This document shows positions 47,719 to 59,315 of a stretch of 64,000 bases of DNA, piece after piece. The notes beneath the pieces were generated by a model that searched no databases, was not told where the DNA came from, and saw only the letters and a list, made by a program, of their open reading frames with translations. The first letter of the stretch is position 1. Every line of letters starts with the position of its first letter. This DNA comes from Pseudisothecium myosuroides. Lineage: Eukaryota > Streptophyta > Bryopsida > Hypnales > Lembophyllaceae. The stretch is from the NCBI GenBank assembly GCA_951799445.1, contig OX637293.1:21638001-21702000 (forward strand). Direction: 5' to 3'. The position numbers and the translations under genes are program-made.

Positions 47719-48275
47719 CTCCCTCCATCCCATAATACTAGTTTTTTTGTAATAATGAAGGTATTAAGGATTTGGCAATGATTTTTTGATGCATATTATG
47801 ATCAAATGATTCTAGAGTGAATGTACAATGTATCCACTCAAGTACAAAACAAGTAGACGTGGCTATTATCACAATTAAAAATAAATAATAAATAAAAATG
47901 TTGCAATAGGTACAAAGTGCCACACATAAATAAGTGTAGGCTTTATAGAGAAGGAAGACTTTGTATGCATATACTTTGCCCTCTCCATGTGTTTAATTTG
48001 CACAAGAACAACTTAATTCAATAGATTGAATGAAAAGTTTTATATCTTTTGGTCTTTGATCCAGTCTTCAAATTGTTATAAAGAATTCAATTTTTAAAAA
48101 AATTGATTAGTAAAATAGATAATAAACTAGACTCAGTCTTGTGCTTCATTTTATTAGTTAATGCCAAAAATTAAAAAAATCATCTCCAATTCTGAAATTA
48201 GGTATAAAATAAAAGGGACATGTAATTTGGGACAAATTAGAAAACAAAAAGAACTAGTATTATAGGATGGAAAGA
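47719..48275. mobile_element. Stowaway-like element
   Basis: The left end CTCCCTCCATCCCATAATAC continues into TAGTTTTTTTG. The right end CAAAAAGAACTAGTATTATA leads into GGATGGAAAGA and is its complement apart from a few bases. The CTCCCTCC tip is kept only at left, and no clean TA duplication is visible. About 557 bp, non-coding. Confidence 0.7.
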
Positions 48276-50060
48276 ATAGAAGCGACATGTGGGAAAATTT
48301 GAGTAGCTTCCTATTCAAAATGTGAGTCCTTGCTATAGTGACAAAATTTGTTGTAGAGTTGTCACTTGTATTCTTATCTCAGCCCTAATTGTAAACTATC
48401 GCTTAATAAGTAGATGATTCATGCTTTGGGTGGGTATTAGAAGAAGTAATGCCATCCCACCCATTATTTGAGCAATTTATATTATTTTATTTTTTGATAT
48501 GTAATCAAATGAGATTATGTATTCCATTTACACTCATGTGTAGGAAGGAGTTCCTCAAGCACCAAGCTATAGTGTATGGGTACCAACTTGGTGTCCATAT
48601 GGTCCTTGAAACCATGCTCTCACACTATAGCTTAGGGTTAGTTTACATGTGGCCTCGGTGGGCAACTGAGCTACTAGTGTCCAAATTTTTACAGACCAAT
48701 GAGCATGTGTATGAGCCCTAACGCGTCACTCAGGGAGGATTCTCAACCAATTAATGGGCGGAATCAACCACATGAAAAGAATATTTGAGATTTTCAATGA
48801 TGTTAGTCAAGTACTCTCATTGGACATAAATTATTGCTTGGATTATCCTACTTGCTATTGTCGGTTGCTTTGAACCTTCTACTTGCAGTACTAAGTTAAT
48901 GAAAAGTATTTAACGGAGATAATGGAGATTTCCTTTGTCTTTTTGGCTTCCAAGAGCACTCAAAGTATTTATGTTGGAGATTTGAAGTTTTAAGCATTTG
49001 TGCTAGAGCCCCCTTGGAGAGTTTATGCTGGAGTTTTCTTGGAGCTTTTTTGGTGGAATTATCTTGGAGATTTTTTATTGGAGTTTTCGAAGTTGTAATT
49101 TTGGAGTTCAATTGTCTTCTAGTGACTCTAAGGTACTTTATTCTCACTAATTCTTCAACTACCCTTTTTTCCCCCTCTAGAGTAGTTGAGTTCCTTTGAG
49201 TTCCTTTGTTTTGGCATGATGGAAACAATTTGACTTTGGTTATGCTTTTTGTTGGATTTGGACCTCTATTTAAGTAGAAATTTTTAAAAAATTCAGCCTC
49301 TCTACTTGTTTGGAAAAAAATTGTCTTAAATTTTGCTTTATGCTAGATTGAACTCACATTCAAGTAAAAATTTAAAAAAAATTCAGCCTCTGTACTTGTT
49401 GTGAGGGAGTACAGAAGAAGAAAGATTAAGTTACATGAGAGTAAGTGCTTTCTAAAGTGATAAACGTGTTGGGTTTGTCATACTTCGAAAAAGCGGTTCA
49501 TTCTAAAAAACTAGTCAAAATGATTAGCGAGGGTTTTGCATATTATAACATTTGTAAAAGTATGTTGTTGCTAGTTTGATTGAATGAACAAGAAATATGA
49601 TGTTGCTAGTTTAATACAATGGAAAAAATATGTTCTTAAAAATGAAGATACAGTGAAGTGCTTTTTCCATTTTATCCAAGGTAATTTAGAGTCTCATTTC
49701 AGCACAACAGATTATAGTTAAGTTTTCAAAAAGATAATTTTAATTTAATAATACAAGAAACATTCATTGTTTTTCATAATTGACATACATTAATAATTTT
49801 TTGATGTAGAAAATGGAGTCCTAGAGAACTTTTATTGAATTGAATTGGAATCCTGAACCATAAACCTTAAGGATCAGCCACAAGATGACATTCATGTAGA
49901 ATTGGAAGAACCTTAAGGAGGAGTGGATGGTAGAGTATATGCAAAAGGGAGATGGTCGGTACCACATACTCTATCTTTGTGTCATGCAAAGAGATTGGAC
50001 TTTGAGAAGTATGGACCAACAACAAGTCGACGCACTCAAATGACCACAACACCAAAAAGA
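48276..50060. other. Intergenic with a TTGGAG-rich patch
   Basis: No gene recognised. Between about 48975 and 49110 the motif TTGGAG followed by T-rich sequence recurs at irregular spacing, which looks like a decayed short-unit tandem repeat. The 110-codon minus frame 48896-49228 is a by-product of that repeat. Confidence 0.4.
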
Positions 50061-50062
50061 TA

Positions 50063-51254
50063 CTCCCTCTGTCCCTCTAAAAACTTCCATTTATTGATTT
50101 CGACCATTCAGTAAACATTTGCGGTGTTGAACAACTTCGTGATACCTAATTTTACTGAAAACCTTTGTTGATATCATTTCAATACAGTTTGCAATGGGCT
50201 CAGTCACATATGATCTACCACTCAGCACAAAACGACACAGTCCATACTAAGCACAAAAGGATAGGAAGTTGAAGTAGAAGTCAATCCAAAAAGAGTGGAA
50301 TTGACATTATTATAAAAAAGCGAGCACCCATAAGCTACGTGTGCTGTATGGAAGGTCTATCAATGTTGATCGATATTGATGAGCAGCTACATTAGTTCAG
50401 ATTGCTACGGAGTACAACATTCTAGTCAATATTGAATGCAGGAAACTATGAGGCCAGATCTAGTGCAATTGATTAGTATTCCCACTACATTGAAATTTGA
50501 CAATGTACATCAATCTCTGCATACATCTTGAATTGCCCACTCTCAGTCATGTTGTCGATGTGCTCACCTGACACAGTATTGTCAACAATCTCGGACAGTG
50601 GTCTTGACGTGCTCATCTCCGACAGTTGTAGCAATAGTGAGGTGAACTTGCACTTCACGATTCTAGTGTTGCGTTTCAAGAACAACCCTCCCTAGCTCAG
50701 ACCCGATCTCTTAGAATCTTGAATTTCTGATCAGTTTGATCCAGAGCGGCAACTCTGGAATTTTGAAGATGGACTTGTCATCTAACTGTGGACAAAGTTT
50801 CTTCTATCCAATTAGCAATTCAGAAATTGAGAAGATGAACTCACAATCTGGTTGTGGGCCAGGTTCCCTTCTTACAGGTATTTTGGTTGGGGAGGAAATT
50901 TCGGGATTCTCATTCTTGTCATCATTCTCTAAATTCAGTATTTATGAAGTGGGCCATGGCCCTTGTTGCGGCTATTCTAGTTGGCGTCTACTATTTCTAT
51001 AGTACCATTGTTGCCACCAACTCTAAAATCGTCAATGATGAGGAGCTGGCAGTATTCACGACTTCTGTTCAAAAATGACAAAAACAACATGGATTTTGGC
51101 TACCTAAATGACGTTGCTTTAGCTTCAAATTTTGCATAGATATGGGTGATAGGTTACTGCTTCTTGAATGCATGCATCTCTAGCACAAAGATTTAAAATA
51201 CAATTAATCCCTCACAGGAAAGAAATTTGGAGTTTTTTAGTGGGATAGAGGAAG
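50063..51254. mobile_element. Long Stowaway/mariner-like element (about 1.2 kb)
   Basis: The left end CTCCCTCTGTCCCTCTAAAA continues into ACTTCC. The reverse complement of the right end is CTTCCTCTATCCCACTAAAA and continues into AACTCC. TA borders both sides (50061-50062, 51255-51256). At about 1.2 kb it is near the size of a mariner carrying a transposase, but the frames inside (for example 50736-51002 on plus) show no mariner DDD motif. It could be a decayed master copy or one that gained foreign sequence. It sits just upstream of the PIF/Harbinger remnant. Confidence 0.7.
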
Positions 51255-51608
51255 TAGAAGGCTATGGATGATGATTTGTGGAAAAAAGGTATTCCTCTCA
51301 ATGAACAACAAATCCAAGACAAATGGGAGCAATTGTCTCCGGACTTCAAAAAATTTATGATTACAAGAAAAAAATTCCCTCGAGTCAAAAAGTTATTTTG
51401 CAATGAGTCCTTTGGAGAAGAAAAATCATGTGAGGAGGTTTCCACAAGCTCCCTTGGTTGAGGTTGTATACCTTGCCTTGGTGGAATGATATCCAAATAT
51501 CTCCAATGCTACGGATCCAAAAGACCTTTCACTTGATATTGGTTTCATGTCTCCATTTACTAGTATATTTTTTACCTCTTTGCATTTTCATAATTTTGTC
51601 TTGATCAC

Positions 51609-51890
51609 ATTAGATGGGATTCGGGAGTCTTGGAGTGCTACGAGTTTCCCTGCGTTCCCAGACTGCGAGAACTTGCTGCAGCAGCTTGTTGATGTGGCAC
51701 AACGACTACCACGTCATTTTTGGAATTTTTTAATTATTATAATTATTATTATTATTATTATTTTTGCTCAAAATGATATTTGAATAATTTTTTTAAATAT
51801 TTTTTGACAACATATTGCTGTTCACAAAATCGGGCTAGATTAGGGAACACCCCCAAAACGGCCCTCTAGAGACCCCAAAAAACATCTAAT
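51609..51890. mobile_element. ATTAG-family MITE, copy 4, inside the Harbinger remnant
   Basis: Left ATTAGATGGGATTCGGGAG, right GGGACC-type end reading CCCCAAAAAACATCTAAT. The interior has GATGTGGCAC and ACCACGTCA as in the other copies, then GCTGTTCAC and GGGAACACCC. It lies in a tandem repeat tract whose other units run uninterrupted from TCTTGATCA to TTTTTACATG. Confidence 0.65.
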
Positions 51891-51891
51891 G

Positions 51892-52110
51892 TTTTTACAT
51901 GCTTTACTGTTGCATTGAAAGATTATTAATACATCCTTCACATTTTCATAATATTTTCTTGATCATTTTTACATGCTTTACTACTGCATTGAAAGATTAT
52001 TAGTATATCCTTCAAATTTTTATAATTTTGTCTTGATCATTTTTACATGCTTTACTATTGCAGTGAAAGATTATTAATATATTCTTAAATGTTGCAGAGA
52101 ATGACAAATC
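51892..52110 (+). repeat. Tandem repeat, about three units of 74 bp
   Basis: Units begin TTTTTACATGCTTTACT at 51892, 51966 and 52040, each followed by GAAAGATTATTA and a TTTTGTCTTGATCA-type end. A partial unit lies left of the nested MITE (about 51560-51607), so the array was present before that MITE inserted. Confidence 0.85.
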
Positions 52111-52837
52111 ATCCATGAATTACTCTACAAAAAAACGACGTTTATCCATGAACGCTGTTGATGGTGCATTAGCATCAATGGATAAAATCAAACTTGAGTT
52201 TGTTGAAGCCATAAGTTCTGGGTACAATCGTGAGGATGTGCGCCATAAATAAATTGTAGAATTAGACAGACAGAAGCTACAATCAAAAGAAGCATGTCAC
52301 TCTGATTTAATGAAGCTTGAACATGAGAGAATGGAAAGTGCTAGTAGCACTGGAAAGGCTTATGTGGATGCCTTGTTGAGTTTAAGCGTTTCCATGAAAA
52401 CTATTGACAACGCACTTTCCAATAGGCGGTAGATTAAATCACTACCTCACGTGTGACTGTGCACTTTAAAATCTTTACTTACATATTTTTTGTGTGGATT
52501 TAATTAATGTTTTTAGTACCTAATTGTTTACTCTTCTATGCATATTAATAAACAAGTTTGATTATATTTCACTATGATGCATTTTAGTTTTTTTAAAAAC
52601 AAAATATCATTTAAACTCAATGTATGTACTCAATGTATTTTTCCATCAACCATTCTTCATTCCAATTTTATTTGTAATCTTTTTTTAGAAGATGTAGGAA
52701 TCCACTTAAATTTGTAGTTAAATTCTTGTTTCATCATGTATGTCATTTCTATTTATGAAATTTTAATTTTTTTTTACTATATACAAATACATGATTTGGG
52801 TACATGAATAAAATAATTTTTACTTGTTTATGTGAAG

Positions 52838-53401
52838 CTCGGGGGGGGCACCTAGTATTTTACTACAAACCACGTGCGAACAAGTGGTTTCTAATGAACT
52901 ATAATTTCAACTTAAAATTTTGAGGGTTGCTTAATAATGACTATAGGTTTCTATTGCCAAAATTTCAAACTAAAATAATAGTTGAAATGATTTGTACAAG
53001 AGGTTGAAAATGGCCTAAAACGGCATGTTTTTCAACTCAAATATTTATAGAGATCACATTTAGATGACCATTGCATCAATACTCAATTCAAAATGAACTT
53101 TCAATAGAGAGTTATTTTTAGGAATTTTTTGTTCATTTTTTAGACAATTTTTTAGGATATAATATAGGGGTGTGAAAGTTATTTTTCAGTTGTACAGTGT
53201 ATCTAATTACTTCAAAAATTTGTAACTAATTATCATTAACAAATAAAAATATCAATAATTCAAAACATAAACTTTTGAAGTAGGAAAATCTAGTCATATT
53301 TTTTTTATTTCATTTTATTTAAATTTTAGGATATAATATAGGGGGTCCAAAGTTTTGTTCGCACGTGTTTTCTAATGGACACTCTAAGTGACCCCCCCGA
53401 G
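52838..53401. mobile_element. hAT-like MITE (564 bp) with 8-bp target duplication
   Basis: Ends CTCGGGGGGGGCACCTAG and, reverse complemented from the right, CTCGGGGGGGTCACTTAG. Identical ATGTGAAG lies on both sides (52830-52837, 53402-53409). Inner CACGTGCGAAC and GTTCGCACGTG form a second inverted pair. An 8-bp duplication is typical of hAT elements. The interior is non-coding and AT-rich. It separates the two Harbinger ORFs. Confidence 0.85.
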
Positions 53402-53418
53402 ATGTGAAGCTTGTGAAT

Positions 53419-54786
53419 ATGGATGAATCAGACGTTGGAGCTTCACTTGCACTAGTGGAAGTTGTAAATGCATTAGTTGGTACAATGATACAATTGGCTA
53501 GCCAAGGGATGTTTGAGAGAAGTCAAAGAATGATTCCAAAAGTATCAGGTTCGAGGCATTCAAAGCAAAAAAAAACAGAAGGAGAAGAAATGTCAATTCT
53601 TCACTCGACTATGGAATGCAATGCATTATTTCAACAAGTTTTTGTTGAAAAATGTGGCAAATTTTTTTTTGGATAAGAGGATGGTCTACACTACATCAAA
53701 CCATGTTCAATTCATTGGTGGGATCAATACTCAACTTTGGTGATGCATAATGATCCAGAGTGATTTCGACAATTTTTTCGTTTATCGGTGCCAACTTTTT
53801 ATTATCTTTGCAACTTGGTTCATGAAGAATTGCATCACAATCCACCGCCGGGTTTGATCAATATCATTGGAAGATTGATGGATGTTCCTAAACAAACTGC
53901 TATTGCGTTACAAAGACTAGGGACTGGAGATACTCATGTTTCTATCAGTGAACTTTTGGGCATAATGGATTCAACAAGTGTGGTAGTCTATCAACGACTC
54001 ATTGTTGCTTTAATAAAGGTAGTCTTACCTTTGCATTTAAATTGGCCAATAGAAGAAAGACTATCTAAGGTCAAATTTAGTTTCAAAAACCTACACGGCA
54101 TTCCACAATGTTGTGGTGCTCTCGATTGCTCACATCCGATTTGACCTACCATAAAATACCAGATCAAGTGATTGGTATGATTGTGACTATAACTACTCAA
54201 CAATGATGCAGGCAATTGTAGACCATGAGGCTCGGTTTATAGATCATGTGTTTGTTGGGTTTTTTGGATCCATACATGATTCTCAAATTCTATTGATGTC
54301 AAATTACTTTAAAGAAGTGATTGCAGGAAGATGATTGAATGGACAATCGAGATTCAAGGTGTCGATGTTTGTGAACTCATCATAAGTGATGCAGACTATG
54401 TTGGAGATAGGAACTTGTTGGTACCTTGGCCTGGAATACAACTTCTTCAATTATATAAGGATTACAACTTCAAGCATGCATCGACACGTATGGTAATAGA
54501 ATGTGTTTTGGGAATTCTTAAAGAAATGTGGAGGATTCTCAAAAATCCTATTACAAATCCTGATCTAAAAAAGAATCTAAGCTTGATAGTAGCATGTTAT
54601 TTACTTCATAATATCATCATTGATAAGAATGATATTATTGATGAGTCAATTGTGTTATACAAACATTATGATTTTGGATATACACAACGAATAGTGCAAA
54701 GTCCATCACAAAATGATGGTAAACAATTGCAAATGGAAATTACTAGGCACTTGTACCTTTTAGAAGGAATGCGCTTGAATGAATAA
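53419..54786 (+). pseudogene. PIF/Harbinger DDE transposase (DDE_Tnp_4 type), broken
   Basis: The family cuts and pastes DNA through a DDE catalytic triad. Visible in order: an N-terminal part from MDESDVGASLALVEVVNAL (53419) to a stop at 53674-53676; HEELHHNPPPGLINIIGR and QTAIALQRLGTG (helix-turn-helix region); FSFKNLHGIPQCCGALDCSH, whose LDC aspartate is the first catalytic residue; a frameshifted stretch with DHEARFIDHVFVGFFGSIHD; VDVCELIISDADY with the second Asp; and HASTRMVIECVLGILKEMWR with the Glu; then LIVACYLLHNIIID. Several stops and frameshifts interrupt it (near 53674, 53762, 54142, 54332). All three catalytic residues are still recognisable. Confidence 0.85.
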
Positions 54787-54821
54787 AATGTTGTGACTTA
54801 TTCTACATTGTTCACCATTAT

Positions 54822-55697
54822 TTAATTTCTGGGATCCAAAGAGCTCACTTTGGACTTTTTGAGTACTTGGGCAAGCTTTTCTGATTTTATAATTTAAAAT
54901 TATTACATGAAGTTTTAATAATGAATATACTCATCATAATATACATGTGTAGCTTCATTTCACGTCATTCCAAAAAATATTGCAAGAATTAGGAAGTCTT
55001 TTTTAATTTCAATGTCAAACCGCGCAACAAAAAATAAATTCTAAAAAATATAAATTATTTTTTGAAAATTTTATAGATCGGTTAGTATTAAAAAAGATTT
55101 GAACAATTTAATTCCAAATAGTGAAGTAAAAGTTATAAGGACTTTTATTTTGTGATAGAAAAATTATATAAAATCGTCTTTTGCTCTCAATTTAAAAAAT
55201 TTGTTCATAAAAATGAAAATAAAAGATTCCATTTATTTATTAGAACATTTTCACCATTGGAATTAACAATTCTAAAATTGTTCCAAAAGTTATTTGCACA
55301 TTAGTTTTATTTTTCATTTAGTAACACCTTGCAATTCACAATTTTTTTTAATGATTCTATTGACTTTTTAGGTTAAATTTTTCAGATGTATGAAGCTTAT
55401 TGTATTTCAAATGAGATTTTTTAACAATTTTTTCAAAAATTATGTATAATTTCACTATGATACATTTGAATTTTTAAAATTACTCTATGAAGCTTATTGC
55501 ATTTGATATGAGTTCTTGTAACAATTTTTTCCAAAATTCTGTATAATCAGTACAAACTAATCTGAAAAGTTATGAACTTATACAAGAGAGGTGATATCAT
55601 CACCAAAAATAAAAATAATTAATTTCATTGACATTCAATTGCACAATGACAATGAACCACAAAGATTGATTTTTACCATATGTCTATCTAGGGTTAA
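54822..55697 (-). mobile_element. TTAA element, subfamily B, copy 3 (inverted, decayed)
   Basis: Starts TTAATTTCTGGGATCCAAAG and GAGCTCACTTTGGAC, the reverse of the subfamily B right end (GTCCAAAGTGGGCTCC near 30880). It continues with the subfamily landmarks in reverse and ends near TAGGGTTAA (55689-55697). Both terminal repeats are decayed. It begins 36 bp after the Harbinger transposase stop. Confidence 0.6.
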
Positions 55698-56488
55698 GGC
55701 TTACCATTCAGTTCATGACTGACAAACTGACAATGGAACTCTGAAGGTCACCAGCAGTTTTTTTTTTAAGGATTTTGACATATAGAAGCATTGGCAATAA
55801 TTTCAGGTGGTCATTCAATAAGGTGGCTATTTTATTAAAACAATTCAAGAAGCATGTTTCACTCGGGAGGAAAGCTGGACAAAATTTTGGCCACAGATGT
55901 AATTTTATTCACTTAATAAGCAGGCAACAAAGCATCTTTGTTAATGCATGCATTTGGCTACTATTGTAATTATTTGGTACTAATTTCTGGCATCCAATAG
56001 ACACTAAGGTGATTAAATTTGGCTACACATGAGCAACTACTACCGATGTTGAAGGCGATTATAACATATGACTCCTCAAGAACTACTAGCTGTGCACTTG
56101 GAGACATAGAAGAAAAAAACCCTAATACTTGAGTCTGATAACAGTAATAAAAAATGAAGATGCAAGGAAATAAAGACTAAGAGAGACATAATTTTCCACA
56201 AAGTTTTTCCTGTCATTTCACAAGTAAAGGCAAACTTTTACAAACAAGTTTGCATCCAGTTCGATGATGAGTCTAAAGTTTGGTCTCATACTACTGCTAA
56301 ATCATGCATCAAGGGTCATGCACATTAACAAACAAGTGCACAATAGTTCAATTACAAAGTCTCAAAATAGTAAGAGCTCCCTATTGTGAAATAACAACAA
56401 AGTAATATCTTCCTCATCTACTAATCAGTGACATCACAAACAATCACTAATCACACTCTTCGGCGACGACAATCACCTTGCCATGTTG
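55698..56488. other. Intergenic, possible 3' part of the hAT remnant
   Basis: No gene recognised. The downstream end of the hAT element may lie here, but no terminal repeat could be paired. Confidence 0.35.
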
Positions 56489-59315
56489 CTAATATTGCAT
56501 GATATGGAAAGTTCTCCATTGTGTAGCAAACATTGCAATAGCCAACTCCAAGTGCGTTGTAAGACGGTTCTTGAGTTGGTTCTTGATAAACGTAAGTGTA
56601 TTAAAGGTCCTTTTGTCTTCTACTGAACCAAGCACCTGTACACAAGCTATCTCAGCAAGTTTTAAAAACTCAGAATGACCGAACTGCAACATGCCATTCA
56701 AGTAAATGGTTCTCCAAATACTCGTGAATGGATTCACTTCTAAAGGACGTTGCATGGTTGCTTCAGCATTGGCTATCATAGCGAGTTTAAAAAACCCTCC
56801 TTCTTAGTTTAATCTTGCCCACGAAACAATCAGATCAATAGAGAGCTTGTCAACTGTTTCCACAGAGATAAGACAATTCTTCTAGACAGGTGCTGCTTGA
56901 TGACCTCTAGGTGAATATCAAATGTACAATTATACACGGCTGGGGCCTGCAGGAGCAAATACCAACTTCTAAAGAAACAATTGCAAAACATTGCACAATG
57001 TGCACCTCATACCACTCAAGTAGAATAAAAACAATGCACACTTAAGTAGAATAAGAAACAATGCACTATGGACACCAAAAAAAATCATAAGAAAATAATG
57101 AATGCAATAAATTTAAAAACAAAGAGCAAGCTACAAAACTAACCTGCATCCAATATTGTGGGTATAAAATGCCTATGGCATCCATGAGCTCATTGGCAGA
57201 GAATCGACTTGCAAGCTTGACAGACAATTCCTCTGCTGCCGCTACAAGATTACACAAACAACTCATATCAAAAACTCCATGTTACATGACAAGTTATCAA
57301 AACATAAGAAGTTAATACGACAACATGAGAGAAAATTTATATTTTGCAAAATTTCAAAAAAGGTAGCAACTTACTACAGCATGCTTCCTTTATTTCATTC
57401 ATAGCTTTGGACCATGTTGACTGTGTTATAAATGCATACGTGCTTGATTCACCCCTCTTGATCTTGGTCCAAATGGGTATTGTATTACATTCAAAGACAA
57501 GCTGCTCCTCCATAGTGTTCAGGTCTAATTTCCAGCCCATCTTTAGATTCGGATGACTAAAGTTGGCAAGAGCATTGAAATCATAAAATTGGTCAGACAA
57601 GTAGGCTGAGTGACCATTGCAATAGTTCTCAAACAGGTCCTTCTAGCATTACTTGACTGCAGCAACAAAGTCACAAACAAATACGTTGCGCCATTGGAAA
57701 AACTTAATCACAACGTTCAACAGTTCGAGAAGAGGAACCAAACAAGCAAGTCCAAGAAGAGTCTCCACATCAACAAAGGACTCAAAAGTTTTTTTGCACA
57801 GCCTTCACCTTTTCTATATCAAGGTGCATCTTAGAAACCAAAATCAAGTATTGCTGCTTAATTTTCTTTGCAGGCTTCAATAACAAAATCCACCATGTCT
57901 TTATTTGTTTAAGGATCTTGTTCCCTTTCTTATCCATAAAGAGTGCAAGTTTTGTGAATTTGCTTCGATGAGTGGGCAAAATAGGCGTGGGTAACTTGCA
58001 AAAGGCCCTCTACATTTGAGACGATTGGCATCTTTGATAAAGTCTTCAATGCGAGATCAACACGATGTGACATATAGTGCACTCCAGTGACGAACGGTGC
58101 ATGTTTCTCTTGAAGTTGTCAAGTGACCCTCGTTTGCACCCCTTGAAAACACTAGCTCCATCTGCGCCAAATGAAACCAGCTTTGATGAAACTTCTTTAC
58201 GGCTCAGACCACCTCGAACCTTCAATGCATCAGTTATAACTTGGATCAAGTTTGCTGAACTCACATTTTGTACATATTGCCATCAGGTTGTTAAGATTCA
58301 AACTATAAACACCAAGCAAGTTCCATCAACCAACTAAAATATATAAGACTACATACAAATGATACACCTACACATGTTGTAGTGAGAGAAGTATGGGCAC
58401 CCGAGTCCAGACTTGCTCCGTGTAAACATGGATGCAAATCCAACTTGCATTATCTATACTCGTCACCTCATCGCAGATGACCGCCAAACAATTTGCATTT
58501 GTAATCATCTCCTTCATGTTAGCATTCACTTGGGCATGCATCACTTCTGCCATTTGCCACCCAGAGTTATCGGTCCAATGCTTCTTTGGCATGTGAGACA
58601 CATTCAGGAAATTGAGTAGGCTTTACAAACTTTCATACTCTGTCATTGGTCGGCCATTATTCAGAACGTGGAAACTAGTAGCAAATTAGACACGCTTACG
58701 AGCTCGCTTTCCCGACTCATTTTGGACGAGTTGGTGCATTGTTTGAAGACCGTGTGTTGCATACAAGACTGCATTCTTTGCATGAGCAAAACCCTTTGAA
58801 TAATACCAGTCGCCCTTCTTGGCAACTCTTTTAATATCCTTCAATGCTTTGCAATGACTTGCATGCTTCATAAGGGAGTTGTGCTTTGGCTTCAATAACT
58901 TGCTTCTTCTCTCCACTGCGTTGCAAATCAGGCACTTCACGCCTTGAATAAGTCCATCTTCGCTCCAAGTCATCTCTGCCCACGGTAGCCTCGCTGTCCA
59001 CGTCTCTTGGAATCTCCAAGATGTCTCATACTGTCTACGCCTTAGTACTGGATTCGGTAAAGGTGTTGTTGGGACCTTCTCGAAATCATCATCGCTAAGC
59101 ATGAATATGGTCTCCTTGTTAGAGCAGTTCACATATTCACTGCCATCTTCGTGAATGACTCGAGTTGAGCCACTTGGGGTTGATGGCTTAGATTGGAAGG
59201 CACTTGGAGTAGAGCTAGTACCTTCTTTTAGGCCGTTGATGGTATTTGATTTGCGTACCTTCTTGGCCTTCCTCTTTTCTTCTATCACTTCTTTCCCTTT
59301 GCCGAGTGCTTCCAA
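56489..59315 (-). pseudogene. BED zinc-finger hAT transposase, broken
   Basis: Read on the minus strand from 59315. A Lys-rich N-terminus is followed by a BED-type finger (about 58850-59000: WAEMTWSEDGLIQGVKCLIC, then KHNSLMKHASHC, giving the C-C-H-C/H ligands). Next come LAVICDEVTSIDN (58368-58601, first catalytic Asp region), LVSFGADGASVFKG (58046-58264, second Asp), WISM-type residues around KTWWILLLKPAKKIKQQYL (57782-57979), and the C-terminal dimerisation region HSEFLKLAEIACVQVLGSVE with LKNRLTTHLELAIAMFA (56489-56779). The order is that of hAT transposases related to ZNF862/KIAA1586-type proteins. The pieces fall in different frames; some breaks may be introns, but internal stops around 57600-58050 indicate a pseudogene. 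Terminal repeats not found. Confidence 0.75.

Larger units (their letters stand above)
51264..52432 (+). pseudogene. Myb/SANT-like DNA-binding protein of PIF/Harbinger (ORF1), broken
   Basis: In its family this protein binds the element's ends and helps the transposase enter the nucleus. Visible pieces: QQIQDKWEQLSPDFKK in the first frame, then YDYKKKIPS after a shift, then SYFAMSPLEKKNHVRRFP after another shift, which together follow the usual trihelix-like pattern of Harbinger Myb proteins. After the MITE at 51609-51890 and a tandem repeat, a charged coiled-coil C-terminal part runs from about 52095 (ALASMDKIKLEFVEAISSG) to 52432, with an in-frame TAA at 52250. At least two frameshifts, one nonsense codon and one insertion: not functional. 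Confidence 0.65.
51257..54821 (+). mobile_element. Decayed PIF/Harbinger transposon, interrupted by two MITEs
   Basis: A Myb/SANT-like ORF remnant (51264-52432) is followed by a DDE transposase remnant (53419-54786), the two-gene layout typical of plant PIF/Harbinger elements. An ATTAG-family MITE lies at 51609-51890 and a hAT-like MITE at 52838-53401. The original terminal repeats and 3-bp target duplication were not identified: the left side is cut by the element ending at 51254 and the right side by the TTAA element starting at 54822. Confidence 0.75.
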
